Part shown: positions 34,888 to 43,033 of the stretch, piece after piece | Position numbering within the stretch: the stretch's first letter is position 1 | Layout of the letters: each line of letters starts with the position of its first letter | Assembly (NCBI GenBank): GCA_002102225.1 | Contig: LQPB01000014.1 | Span: 1-64,000, forward strand | Direction: 5' to 3' | Length of the DNA stretch: 64,000 nt | From: Mycobacterium interjectum | GTDB taxonomy: Bacteria > Actinomycetota > Actinomycetes > Mycobacteriales > Mycobacteriaceae | Position numbers and translations under genes: made by a program | Notes under the pieces: model-generated | Told to the model about the DNA's origin: nothing | Databases searched by the model: none | The model's input: the letters and a program-made list of their open reading frames with translations, nothing else

Positions 34888-36042
34888 ATGTCTGCTCTCC
34901 GCTCCGTCCTGCTGCTGTGCTGGCGCGACACCGGGCACCCGCAGGGCGGCGGCAGCGAAGCCTATTTGCAGCGCGTCGGCGCCCAGCTGGCCGCCTCGGG
35001 AATCGCCGTCACGCTGCGCACCGCGCGGTATCGGGGCGCGCCGCGGCGCGAGGTGGTCGACGGGGTGTGCATCGACCGCGCCGGGGGCCGGTACTCGGTG
35101 TACGTCTGGGCGCTGCTGGCGATGGCGGCGTCGCGCGTCGGGCTGGGGCCGTTGCGGCGAGCGCGGCCCGACGTGGTCGTCGACACCCAGAACGGGCTGC
35201 CGTTCCTGGCCCGGCTGGTGTACGGCCGCCGGGTGATGGTGCTCGTGCACCACTGCCATCGCGAGCAGTGGCCGGTGGCCGGGCCGGTGCTCGGCCGGAT
35301 CGGCTGGTTTGTCGAGTCGTGGTTGTCGCCGCGGCTGAACCGCCGCAACCAGTACGTGACGGTGTCGCTCCCGTCGGCCCGCGACCTCGTCGCGCTCGGC
35401 GTGGCACACGACCAGATCGCGGTGGTGCGCAACGGCCTGGACGAGGCGCCGGCGCAATCGTTGTCCGGGCCGCGCTCGGCGGCGCCCAGGGTGGTGGTGC
35501 TGTCACGCCTGGTGCCGCACAAGCAGATCGAAGACGCGCTGGAAGCCGTGGCCGCGCTGCGGGGGCGTCTGCCGAACCTGCACCTCGACATCGTCGGCGG
35601 CGGCTGGTGGCGGCAGCGGCTCGTCGACCACGCGCAACGGCTCGGCCTGTCCGGCGCGGTGACGTTCCACGGCCACGTCGACGACCTCACCAAACACCAT
35701 GTCCTGCAAAGCTCCTGGGTGCACGTGCTGCCGTCCCGCAAGGAGGGCTGGGGTTTGGCGGTGGTCGAGGCGGCCCAGCACGCGGTGCCCACCATTGGCT
35801 ACCGCTCCTCCGGCGGCCTGTCCGACTCGATCGTCGACGGGGTGACGGGAATGCTGGTGGACAGCCGGGCCGAGCTGGTGGACCGACTCGAGCAGCTGCT
35901 GGCCGACCCGGTGCTGCGCGATCAACTCGGCGCCAAGGCCCAGGCCCGAAGCGGCGAGTTCTCCTGGAGGCAAAGCGCCGACGCGATGCGCGGCGTGCTC
36001 GAGGCCGTGCGGGCCGGCGAATTCGTCAGCGGCGTCGTCTAA
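34888..36042 (+). CDS. GT4-family glycosyltransferase (Rv0225 homologue)
   Basis: 384 aa, the same length as Rv0225. GT-B fold: the acceptor domain begins CWRDTGHPQGGGSEAYLQRV, a glycine-rich loop near the start, and the donor domain carries VVLSRLVPHKQIEDALEA near 206 and PSRKEGWGLAVVEAAQHAVP near 289, with the two Glu of the EX7E motif. Such enzymes use NDP- or GDP-sugars and retain the anomer. The acceptor is not known. Six nt after a TAGGCT and with a two-base leader (8 nt to the ATG), it is close to leaderless. Its end overlaps the convergent membrane protein gene by 17 bp. Confidence 0.9.
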   Translation: MSALRSVLLLCWRDTGHPQGGGSEAYLQRVGAQLAASGIAVTLRTARYRGAPRREVVDGVCIDRAGGRYSVYVWALLAMAASRVGLGPLRRARPDVVVDTQNGLPFLARLVYGRRVMVLVHHCHREQWPVAGPVLGRIGWFVESWLSPRLNRRNQYVTVSLPSARDLVALGVAHDQIAVVRNGLDEAPAQSLSGPRSAAPRVVVLSRLVPHKQIEDALEAVAALRGRLPNLHLDIVGGGWWRQRLVDHAQRLGLSGAVTFHGHVDDLTKHHVLQSSWVHVLPSRKEGWGLAVVEAAQHAVPTIGYRSSGGLSDSIVDGVTGMLVDSRAELVDRLEQLLADPVLRDQLGAKAQARSGEFSWRQSADAMRGVLEAVRAGEFVSGVV

Positions 36043-37714
36043 CCCGGCAGAGCGCCGAACCGGCGGCGCCCCCGACCAGCATCGCCAGCCACGCCAGGTG
36101 GGCGATCAGCGTCGCGGTGCGCCGGGCCGGCGAGGCGCCGGCGATCTCGCCGCCGATCCGATAGAGCGCCAGCTCGCCGTCGCGGTAGGCCGGCGTCAGC
36201 GCGCCGAGGGTGCGCGGGGCCGCCCCCATGTCGCCGGCGCTGTCCGATTCGACGACCAGCCACCCGACGCCGGCCGGGGCCAGCGCAGCGGGATCGGGCC
36301 CGCTCAGCAGCAGGTCCTGCACGGCCCGGGCGCGATCGCCCTCCCCGGGCACGACGACCCCCGAGATGGCCAGGTCGCCGGTGGTCAGCACGTCGGCCCG
36401 CAGCCAGCGGGGCAGCGGATCCAGCACCGGCGCCGGGCCCGCCCACGAGAACCGCCGCATGGTGCCGGCCGGCAGCACCGCGACCGTCCGCGGATCGGAG
36501 TTGATCGCCGCCGCCACCGCGGCCCACCCCCGCGGGTAGCGCACCGCAGCGACCTTGCCCCACCCGCCCCACGCCAGGTCGGGCAGCGCCAGGATCAGCG
36601 CCAGGCAGCAGACCACCGCCCCGACCGACGGCCGCAACCACCGCCGCAACGTCACCACGGCGCCGGCGCCGGCCAGCGTGTACCCCGGCAGCGCCAGCGC
36701 CACCCACTTCTGCCCGTCGCGCAGCACGCCGAAGCCCGGTGCGGCGTCGACCAGCGCCCGCAGCGCGTGCAGACCCGGGCCGGTCGCCAAAGCGGCCGGC
36801 ACCACCACCGACATCGCCGCCAGCGCCAACAGCGGCACCGCCGCGCGGCGGCGCGCCACCACCGGCAGCCCCACCGCCACCACCGCCAGCAAGACAACGG
36901 CCGAGGACACCGCGAAAAGCGTTGTCCGCGAAGCCGGTACGGCCTCGCCGTTCCAGATGCCGCCGAGGCTGGCCAGGCTGGCCAGCGTGCCCAGGCCGGG
37001 CTCGGCCCGCGGCGCGAACGCGTCCACCCCGAGCGCGTTGGCCGCGCCGTGCGCGGTCAACGACGGGCCCGCCGCCGCCGCGGTCAGCCAGGGCGCTGCG
37101 GCCACCAGCGCGGCACCCGAGGCCCACGCGGCGCACAGCCGGCGCGGGCGCCCCGCACCCGGGGCGGCGACGCCGACCAGCGCCGCCGTCGCCGCGAGCA
37201 ACAGGCCGGTCGGGGTCAGCCCGGCCAGCGCCATCCAGAACACCAGGCCGAACACCCCGGCCCAGCCGTCGTCTGCCGTTCGCATCCGAAGCATCGCCGC
37301 CGCGACCCAGGGCAGGCAGCCGTAACCGACCAGAAGGCTCCAGTGGCCCTGCAGAAGCCGTTCGGCGACATAGGGATTCCAGATCGCCAGCGTGCTGGCG
37401 ACGAATTCGCCGGGCGTCCCGGCGTCGGGCAGCGCCGCGGCGACCAGCCGGGCCGCGCCCCATCCCGCGAGCCACAGCCCCGCCACGAGCAGCGCCTTCA
37501 CCACGACGCCGCCGTCGATCACCTGGGAGGCCACCGCCACCGCGAAATCTTGGGGCGTGGCGCGCGGCGCCGCCGTGAGCCCCAGGGCGGTGTCGGACAG
37601 GTACGACCGCGGCGTCGACACCGCGTCGCGCAGCAGCAGGTATCCGGGCGTCAGGAGCGGCCCGACCACCAGGAGCGCCAGCAACAGCGCGTACCCCGGC
37701 CGGGTCCAGCGCAT
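36026..37714 (-). CDS. Polytopic membrane protein (Rv0226c homologue)
   Basis: 562 aa with about 11-13 membrane helices and a soluble C-terminal part of about 160 residues before a final helix and basic tail (CRVRRRR). The layout, with a large first periplasmic loop including TLAIWNPYVAERLLQGHWS, resembles GT-C glycosyltransferases, but I see no firm catalytic motif. The gene follows pgfA with 9 bp between and is probably in the same operon. It converges on the glycosyltransferase with overlapping 3' ends. Envelope assembly is likely from context; exact role unknown. Confidence 0.82.
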   Translation of the reverse strand: MRWTRPGYALLLALLVVGPLLTPGYLLLRDAVSTPRSYLSDTALGLTAAPRATPQDFAVAVASQVIDGGVVVKALLVAGLWLAGWGAARLVAAALPDAGTPGEFVASTLAIWNPYVAERLLQGHWSLLVGYGCLPWVAAAMLRMRTADDGWAGVFGLVFWMALAGLTPTGLLLAATAALVGVAAPGAGRPRRLCAAWASGAALVAAAPWLTAAAAGPSLTAHGAANALGVDAFAPRAEPGLGTLASLASLGGIWNGEAVPASRTTLFAVSSAVVLLAVVAVGLPVVARRRAAVPLLALAAMSVVVPAALATGPGLHALRALVDAAPGFGVLRDGQKWVALALPGYTLAGAGAVVTLRRWLRPSVGAVVCCLALILALPDLAWGGWGKVAAVRYPRGWAAVAAAINSDPRTVAVLPAGTMRRFSWAGPAPVLDPLPRWLRADVLTTGDLAISGVVVPGEGDRARAVQDLLLSGPDPAALAPAGVGWLVVESDSAGDMGAAPRTLGALTPAYRDGELALYRIGGEIAGASPARRTATLIAHLAWLAMLVGGAAGSALCRVRRRR

Positions 37715-37723
37715 CCGCGGGAT

Positions 37724-39022
37724 CTAGGCCCGTTCGGGCGGGCCGGGGGCGTCGGACGGTCCGGCGTCGGGCGGCCGCGGCTCGTCCGGCTCGTCCGACT
37801 CCAGGGTCGGCGGGTCGGAGCCGGGTGACTCGGGGTCGCCGGCCGGGCGCTGCGTGGGCAGCTTCTCGGTCTCGGCCTCGGCGCCGGGCACCGGTTCCTC
37901 GAGCCCGGTGCGGCCGAAGAACTCCTGATCGGACCGGTCCAGGCCTGGGTCGGTCAGCGCGCTCTCGGTGCGCAGGCTGAAGGCGGCGAACACGCCGCCG
38001 CCGATCAGGGCGATCAGGCCCACCGCGGTAAACGTGATCGGCAGCACCCGCGACCACAGCGCCAGGCGGTCGCGCTCATCGCGCGCGGCGTTGACCTGGG
38101 CCTCGATGGTGTCTTCGTTCGAGGTGACCTTGTAGTCGACCAGCGTCAGCTCCGGCTTGAGCGGGTCGCGGGCGAAGTAGTGGTTGGCGTGCTCGGTCTG
38201 CTTGACGATGGTCCCGGACACCGGGTCCACCCAGAAGGTCCGCTGCGCCGCGTAGAAGCGGGTCATGGTGATCTGTTCGTTGGGATCACCGCCCTGCACG
38301 CCCCACATCGCCGCCGAGGTGGTGAACTTGGAGTCCGTCGTCTGGTCGGCGTACAGCGTCGGGTACGCCACCGGGGCCACCAGCTTGCCGTCGGCGTTGT
38401 AGCCGACGTTCTGGGTGAACTTGTAGGTGGTCAGCCCGTTGACGTCTTCCTGGGTCTCGTAGTTGACGTCGAACGGCTTCTGCGCGATCGGATCGAAGTA
38501 GGGATACGTCTTCTTTTCGGTGTGGAACGGGAACCGGTAGGACAGCCCGTCGTGGCGGAGCGGCATCGCGGTGGGCGGGCTCTCGTCGTTGGCGGCGCGC
38601 GGCTTCTGCACGGAGCCGCCGGGGTGGGTGTCGTCGGAGACCGCCATCGCGGTCTTGCGGTTGAGCGTGACGGTGTCGATGATCGCCAGCAACAGGCCGC
38701 TGTCTTTTTGCTTGTCGGTGCGCCGGACCGAGGTGCCGGCCTGCAGCGTGACGACGTCGGCGTTGGCCGGGGATTCGACGCTGACCTGCTGCTGGGACAC
38801 CAGCGGCACGTTCTGGTTGACGACCAGGTGATCGGTGGACAGCGAGGCGGCGTCGAGCGCGGTCCCGTTGCCGTCGCTGATCAACGTGGCGTTGATGTCC
38901 AGCGGGATCTTGGTGATCCGGCTGCTGGTGTACGTCGACAACAGCAGCGCGGCGATCAGCAGGGCGGCCCCGAGTCCGATGATCGCGCATGCGGCGTAAC
39001 GCAACATGACTGCTCGGTTCAT
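37724..39022 (-). CDS. pgfA: PgfA-like DUF3068 envelope protein (Rv0227c homologue)
   Basis: 432 aa. One N-terminal membrane helix (about 8-30), a periplasmic DUF3068 domain (about 31-330) and a second helix (about 333-355) lead to an acidic, Pro-rich cytoplasmic tail of about 75 residues. The M. smegmatis homologue PgfA is described as a periplasmic factor that works with MmpL3 in trehalose monomycolate trafficking and polar growth; assignment here rests on sequence similarity recalled for Rv0227c. The ATG at 39022 has AGGAGGAG 8 nt upstream. The Rv0226c-like gene follows in the same operon. Confidence 0.85.
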   Translation of the reverse strand: MNRAVMLRYAACAIIGLGAALLIAALLLSTYTSSRITKIPLDINATLISDGNGTALDAASLSTDHLVVNQNVPLVSQQQVSVESPANADVVTLQAGTSVRRTDKQKDSGLLLAIIDTVTLNRKTAMAVSDDTHPGGSVQKPRAANDESPPTAMPLRHDGLSYRFPFHTEKKTYPYFDPIAQKPFDVNYETQEDVNGLTTYKFTQNVGYNADGKLVAPVAYPTLYADQTTDSKFTTSAAMWGVQGGDPNEQITMTRFYAAQRTFWVDPVSGTIVKQTEHANHYFARDPLKPELTLVDYKVTSNEDTIEAQVNAARDERDRLALWSRVLPITFTAVGLIALIGGGVFAAFSLRTESALTDPGLDRSDQEFFGRTGLEEPVPGAEAETEKLPTQRPAGDPESPGSDPPTLESDEPDEPRPPDAGPSDAPGPPERA

Positions 39023-39273
39023 GCGCGCCGCTCCTCCTCATCGCTTCGTCCCCCGCAAGCGGGTGCTGCCCCGACTGCATCGTCGCCGGCGCGGTTCACG
39101 TTGCTGTGCCCTCCTAAAGGGATCCCCGCGTGGCAAACCCGTTCGACCCTAACAGCAGAATTTAAGGCCCCGGTTTAGCAGCCCGTCCCCGCCCACCGCC
39201 CACCGCGCACCACGCGCGGGTGGTTCGGGTGTACCCGATTCGTTGGCCCACACACAAGGGCACACTTGTGGGC
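39023..39273. promoter_or_regulatory. Divergent intergenic region between pgfA and tmaT
   Basis: 251 bp with no gene. The middle (about 39140-39170) is AT-rich and holds TTAAATTCTGC followed on the minus strand by TAGGGT, a possible pgfA promoter. Near the tmaT start CACACT lies 7 nt before the GTG. A short dyad CCACGCGCGGGTGG-like stretch lies around 39207-39222. No operator is recognised. Confidence 0.35.
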
Positions 39274-40449
39274 GTGACCGAGGGCCAGCAGGCGGGAGGG
39301 GTCCGCAGCTTCCTGCCCGCAGTGGAGGGGATGCGCGCGTGCGCGGCGATGGGCGTCGTCGTCACGCACGTCGCCTTCCAGACGGGGCACTCCAGCGGCG
39401 TCGACGGCCGCCTCTTCGGTCGCTTCGACCTCGCCGTCGCCGTCTTCTTCGCGTTGTCGGGGTTCCTGCTGTGGCGCGGGCACGCCGCCGCGGCCCGGGG
39501 TTTGGCGCCGCGGCCGCGCACCGGCCACTACCTGCGGTCCAGGGCGATCCGCATCATGCCGGCCTACGTAGTGGCCGTCGTCGTGATCCTCACCCTGCTG
39601 CCCGACTCGAATCACGCCAGCCCGACGGTCTGGCTGGCCAACCTGACGCTCACCCAGATCTACGTGCCGCTCACGCTGACCGGTGGCCTCACCCAGATGT
39701 GGAGCCTGTCGGTCGAGGTCGGCTTCTACCTGGCCCTGCCCGCGCTGGCGTTCTTGGCGCGTCGGCTCCCGGCCGGGGCCCGGGTGCCGGCGATCGCGTC
39801 GGTGGCGGTGCTCAGCTTTGCCTGGGCCTGGGTGCCCGTATTTCTCTTGGACGGCAGGGTCTGGAACAACCCGCTGGACTGGCCCCCGGCGTTTTTCTCC
39901 TGGTTCGCCGCGGGCATGTTGCTGGCGGAATGGGTCCACAGCGGGGTCGGTTTCCCACACCGCCTGGCGCGCCGGCGCGTGCCGATGGCCGTGATCGCGG
40001 TGGCGGCCTACCTGGTGGCGGCGTCCCCGCTGGCGGGGCCGGCGGGCCTGGCCGTCGGCAGCCCCGCCCAGTTCGCGGTGAAGACGGCGATGGGGGCCGT
40101 GGTGGCCTTCGCGCTCGTCGCCCCGCTGGTGCTGGACCGGCCCGACACGCCACACCGGCTGCTGGGCAGCACCACCATGGTGACGTTGGGGCGCTGGTCC
40201 TACGGCCTGTTCATCTGGCACCTGGCCGCGCTGGACATGGTGTTCCCCGTCCTGGGGACTTTCGCCTTCACCGGCCGCATGCCCTCGGTGCTGGTGCTCA
40301 CGCTGATCTTCGGCTGGGCGATCGCCGCGGTCAGCTACGGCCTGGTCGAGTCGCCGTGCCGCGAGGCGCTGCGCCGCTGGGAGAAGCGGCACCGGTCCAC
40401 ACCGGTCCCCGAGCTCACAGACGCTGAGGCGGACGCAATCGCGCCATGA
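39274..40449 (+). CDS. tmaT: Membrane acyltransferase, TmaT-like trehalose monomycolate acetyltransferase (Rv0228 homologue)
   Basis: 391-aa acyltransferase-3 family protein with about ten membrane helices. The family His-containing start is VVVTHVAFQTGHSSG near residue 30, and FRFDLAVAVFFALSGFLLWRG and the SLSVEVGFYLALPAL segment follow. In Corynebacterineae TmaT acetylates trehalose monomycolate, a step that helps MmpL-mediated export; Rv0228 is its homologue as I recall. The GTG at 39274 (VTEGQQAGGVRSF) matches the M. tuberculosis start; an upstream GTG at 39220 would add 18 residues. It overlaps the convergent ligase by 35 bp. Confidence 0.85.
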   Translation: MTEGQQAGGVRSFLPAVEGMRACAAMGVVVTHVAFQTGHSSGVDGRLFGRFDLAVAVFFALSGFLLWRGHAAAARGLAPRPRTGHYLRSRAIRIMPAYVVAVVVILTLLPDSNHASPTVWLANLTLTQIYVPLTLTGGLTQMWSLSVEVGFYLALPALAFLARRLPAGARVPAIASVAVLSFAWAWVPVFLLDGRVWNNPLDWPPAFFSWFAAGMLLAEWVHSGVGFPHRLARRRVPMAVIAVAAYLVAASPLAGPAGLAVGSPAQFAVKTAMGAVVAFALVAPLVLDRPDTPHRLLGSTTMVTLGRWSYGLFIWHLAALDMVFPVLGTFAFTGRMPSVLVLTLIFGWAIAAVSYGLVESPCREALRRWEKRHRSTPVPELTDAEADAIAP

Positions 40450-41962
40450 TCTCGTCGCGCACCGCCGATCGCCGCGCCTTACCGGCGTCGTCGCGCAACG
40501 GGGCGTCGACGAATTCGATGAAGTCGGCGGTGGGCGGCACCTTGTACGACGAGATGCGTTGCTGCAGAAACCCTTTCACACCCTCGGCGTCCAGCGTGGA
40601 TCCGTCGGCCGCGTGCACCAGGACGTAGGGCACCTGGCCCAGGTCCCCGGAGTTCGGGTCGGGCACGCCGACCGCCAGGCAGGACAGCACGTCCGGGTGC
40701 GCCGACAGCGCGTTCTCGATCTCGGCCGGATAGACGTTGCGGCCGCCGACGGTGAACATGTCGACGCGGCGATCCGACAGGTACAGAAACCCGTCCTCGT
40801 CGAAATAGCCGAGGTCCCCCAGCGAGTCCCAGCCGTCGCGGCTCTTGGCCTGCACGCCGATGTAGCGATAGGTCGGGGCGCTGCCGGGGGCGGGGCGCAT
40901 GTAGATCTCGCCGACCACCCCGGGCGGGCAGGGATTGCCGTCGTCGTCGAGCACCCGCATCTCCCCGGCGACCACCACGCCGACCGAGCCGCGGTGGGTC
41001 AGCCACTGGTCGCCGGAGATGAAGGTGAGTGCTTGTAATTCGGTGCCGCCGTAGAGTTCCCAGACGACCTCGGGCCCGAGCAGGTTGATCCACGCCTCCT
41101 TGACGGCCGGCGGGCAGGGCGCGCCCATGTGCCAGAACCGCCGCAGCGAGGACAGGTCGAAGGACCCCGGCTCGGCCTGATAGACGGGCAGCGCGCGCTG
41201 CATGATCGTCGGCACGGTGGTCAGGAACGTGACGCGGTGGTCGGTGATCAGCCGGAGGAACTGCCCCGGCTCGAACCGGCTCATCAGCACCAGGTGGTGG
41301 CGCATCAGCAGCGCCAGCGTCGCGGTGGTGAATCCGGTGTTGTGCGACAACGGAATCGGGACCAGGGTGGTGTCGCCCTCCTGGGCGCCCAGCGGGTAGC
41401 CGATGGCGGGCGGTATCCGGCTGTCGCCGCCGGATTCGATGAGCTTGGGCCGCCCGGTGCTGCCGCCCGAACCCATCGCCTTCCACACCGGCGAAACCGC
41501 TTCCGGCAACGCGGCATCGGACAGCGCCGGATTCGGAGTGAATCCCGCTGGAACGCTTGGTATTTCCGGGTGGCTGTACTGTCCGGTCGGTGACCCGCTT
41601 CGCCCGGCTTCGCCGAGCTCGCGATCGCCTCCACGGCCCACCAGCAGCGCGGGCGGCCGCAACGCCAGCAGCCCCTGCAGCTCCGCGTCCGGCAGCCGCG
41701 CCGACAGCGGCTGGGGCACCGCGCCCAGCTTCCAGCACGCCACCGCGGCCTGGATCCACTCGACCGAGTTGGGCAGCACCATCGTCACGTAGTCGCCGAC
41801 GCCGACGCCACGCTCGGCGTACGCGCGGGCCAGCCGGTTCGTCGAGCGGTCGAGTTCGGCGCGGGTAAGGGTCAGCCCGTCGCAGGTGACCGCGGGCTCG
41901 TCGGGAGCGAGTGCGGCCAGCGCCGCGATCTGGGTGCCGATCGGCGGGATCGGCTCACTCAT
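40415..41962 (-). CDS. Acyl-CoA ligase carrying an in-frame repeat insertion
   Basis: 515-aa adenylate-forming enzyme of the bile-acid/steroid-CoA ligase-like group. A3 loop GSGGSTGRPKLIES near residues 166-179, WELYGGTELQA (A5) near 290, YLSDRRVDMFTVGGRNVYP (A8) near 400, and a C-terminal DDAGKARRSAVRDEI with the Lys. Residues about 110-127 (GGDRELGEAGRSGSPTG) derive from a copy of the 54-bp repeat and interrupt the region between the N-terminal domain and the A3 loop. The ATG overlaps the php stop by 8 bp, so php and this gene are one operon. H37Rv has no such gene here. Substrate unknown. Confidence 0.87.
   Translation of the reverse strand: MSEPIPPIGTQIAALAALAPDEPAVTCDGLTLTRAELDRSTNRLARAYAERGVGVGDYVTMVLPNSVEWIQAAVACWKLGAVPQPLSARLPDAELQGLLALRPPALLVGRGGDRELGEAGRSGSPTGQYSHPEIPSVPAGFTPNPALSDAALPEAVSPVWKAMGSGGSTGRPKLIESGGDSRIPPAIGYPLGAQEGDTTLVPIPLSHNTGFTTATLALLMRHHLVLMSRFEPGQFLRLITDHRVTFLTTVPTIMQRALPVYQAEPGSFDLSSLRRFWHMGAPCPPAVKEAWINLLGPEVVWELYGGTELQALTFISGDQWLTHRGSVGVVVAGEMRVLDDDGNPCPPGVVGEIYMRPAPGSAPTYRYIGVQAKSRDGWDSLGDLGYFDEDGFLYLSDRRVDMFTVGGRNVYPAEIENALSAHPDVLSCLAVGVPDPNSGDLGQVPYVLVHAADGSTLDAEGVKGFLQQRISSYKVPPTADFIEFVDAPLRDDAGKARRSAVRDEIMARLRPPQRL
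41586..41634. repeat. Copy of the 54-bp dispersed repeat inside a coding sequence
   Basis: Shares CCCGCTTCGCCCGGCTTCGC and the GCGATCGC core with the three-copy array at 15236. It lies within the acyl-CoA ligase gene and keeps its reading frame, adding an Arg/Gly/Ser-rich peptide. Confidence 0.85.
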
Positions 41963-42935
41963 ATGCGCCCTGCCGCTCGAAGATGCGGCGCGGGTTGTCC
42001 ACCAGCATGGTGTGCAGCTGCTCGTCGGTGACGCCGCGCTCTTTTAGGGCGGGGATCACGTCGTTGTGGATGTGCAGGTAGTGCCAGTTCGGCGCCATCT
42101 GCGGCACGAGCTCTTCGGGCAGCGCGTCGAAGTAACAGTTGGCATCGTGCGAGAGCACCATCTTGTCGGCGTGCCCGCGTTCGCACATCTGCGCCACGAT
42201 CTTGACCCGCTCTTCGAACGGAGAGATGACGTCGAGGCCGAACCGGTCCATCCCGAGATAGGACCCCGCGGCGATCAGTTCCTCGAGGTAGCCGACGTCG
42301 GTGCTGTCGCCGGAGTGGCCGATGATGACCCGGGTCAGGTCGACGCCCTCTTCTTCGAAGATGCGCTGCTGCTCGAGGCCGCGGCGCAGGCCGGCGTGGG
42401 TGTGCGTCGAGATCGGCACCCCGGTGCGCTTGTGCGCCTGCGCGACCGCGCGCAGCACCCGCTCGACGCCGGGGGTGATGCCCGGCTCGTCGGTGGCGCA
42501 CTTGAGGATTCCGGCCTTGACGCCCGTGTCGGCGATGCCCTGCTCGATGTCCTTCACGAACATGTCGGTCATGATCTCGGGGCCGCCCAGCAACCCGCCG
42601 GGGCCCTCGTAGTGGAACCGGAACGGGATGTCGTTGTAGGTGTAAAGCCCGGTCGCCACAACGATATTCAGCTCGGTGGCCGCCGCCACCCGCGCGATGC
42701 GCGGGATGTAGCGGCCCAGCCCGATCACGGTGAGATCGACGATGGTGTCCACGCCGCGCGACTTCAACTCGTTGAGCCGAGCGATCGCGTCGGCCACCCG
42801 CTTGTCCTCGTCGCCCCAGGCGTCCGGATAGTTGAGCGCGATCTCGGTGGTCATGATGAACACGTGCTCGTGCATGAGCGTCACGCCGAGGTCGGCGGTA
42901 TCGATGGGGCCGCGGGCGGTATTGAGTTCTGACAC
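41955..42935 (-). CDS. php: Phosphotriesterase-like lactonase
   Basis: 326-aa TIM-barrel metalloenzyme of the PLL family, which hydrolyses acyl-homoserine and other lactones and weakly organophosphates. Metal ligands visible are His22 and His24 in LMHEHVFI, the carbamylated Lys in GILKCATDEPG near 147, His in STHTHAG and GHSGDS near 180 and 208, and Asp in LSHDANCYF near 266. The start is GTG 42935 (VSELNTARG), 7 nt after TAGCAT on the minus strand. It shares a 98-bp divergent region with fadE4 and overlaps the ligase gene downstream. Confidence 0.93.
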   Translation of the reverse strand: MSELNTARGPIDTADLGVTLMHEHVFIMTTEIALNYPDAWGDEDKRVADAIARLNELKSRGVDTIVDLTVIGLGRYIPRIARVAAATELNIVVATGLYTYNDIPFRFHYEGPGGLLGGPEIMTDMFVKDIEQGIADTGVKAGILKCATDEPGITPGVERVLRAVAQAHKRTGVPISTHTHAGLRRGLEQQRIFEEEGVDLTRVIIGHSGDSTDVGYLEELIAAGSYLGMDRFGLDVISPFEERVKIVAQMCERGHADKMVLSHDANCYFDALPEELVPQMAPNWHYLHIHNDVIPALKERGVTDEQLHTMLVDNPRRIFERQGAYE

Positions 42936-42942
42936 GGGACTG

Positions 42943-42948
42943 ATGCTA
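42943..42948 (-). promoter_or_regulatory. -10 element TAGCAT of php
   Basis: On the minus strand TAGCAT ends 7 nt before the GTG start. Transcription would begin on or one base before the start codon. Confidence 0.55.
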
Positions 42949-43020
42949 GGTCGATTCGGCGTCCGAACAACAGGGCCCGAGAGTTTTGTCCGGTGCGTTC
43001 CGGCGGCGGCGCGGTTGCAG

Positions 43021-43026
43021 TACCGT
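43021..43026 (+). promoter_or_regulatory. -10 element TACCGT of fadE4
   Basis: TACCGT ends 7 nt before the fadE4 ATG at 43034, preceded by GCAG as in a weak extended element. No ribosome site lies in between. Confidence 0.55.
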
Positions 43027-43033
43027 CCACGCC

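Noticed and set aside
40415..41962. Frameshift or pseudogene call for the ligase with the repeat
   Set aside because: The repeat keeps the frame, and the A3, A5, A8 motifs and catalytic Lys all remain, so it is listed as intact with an insertion.
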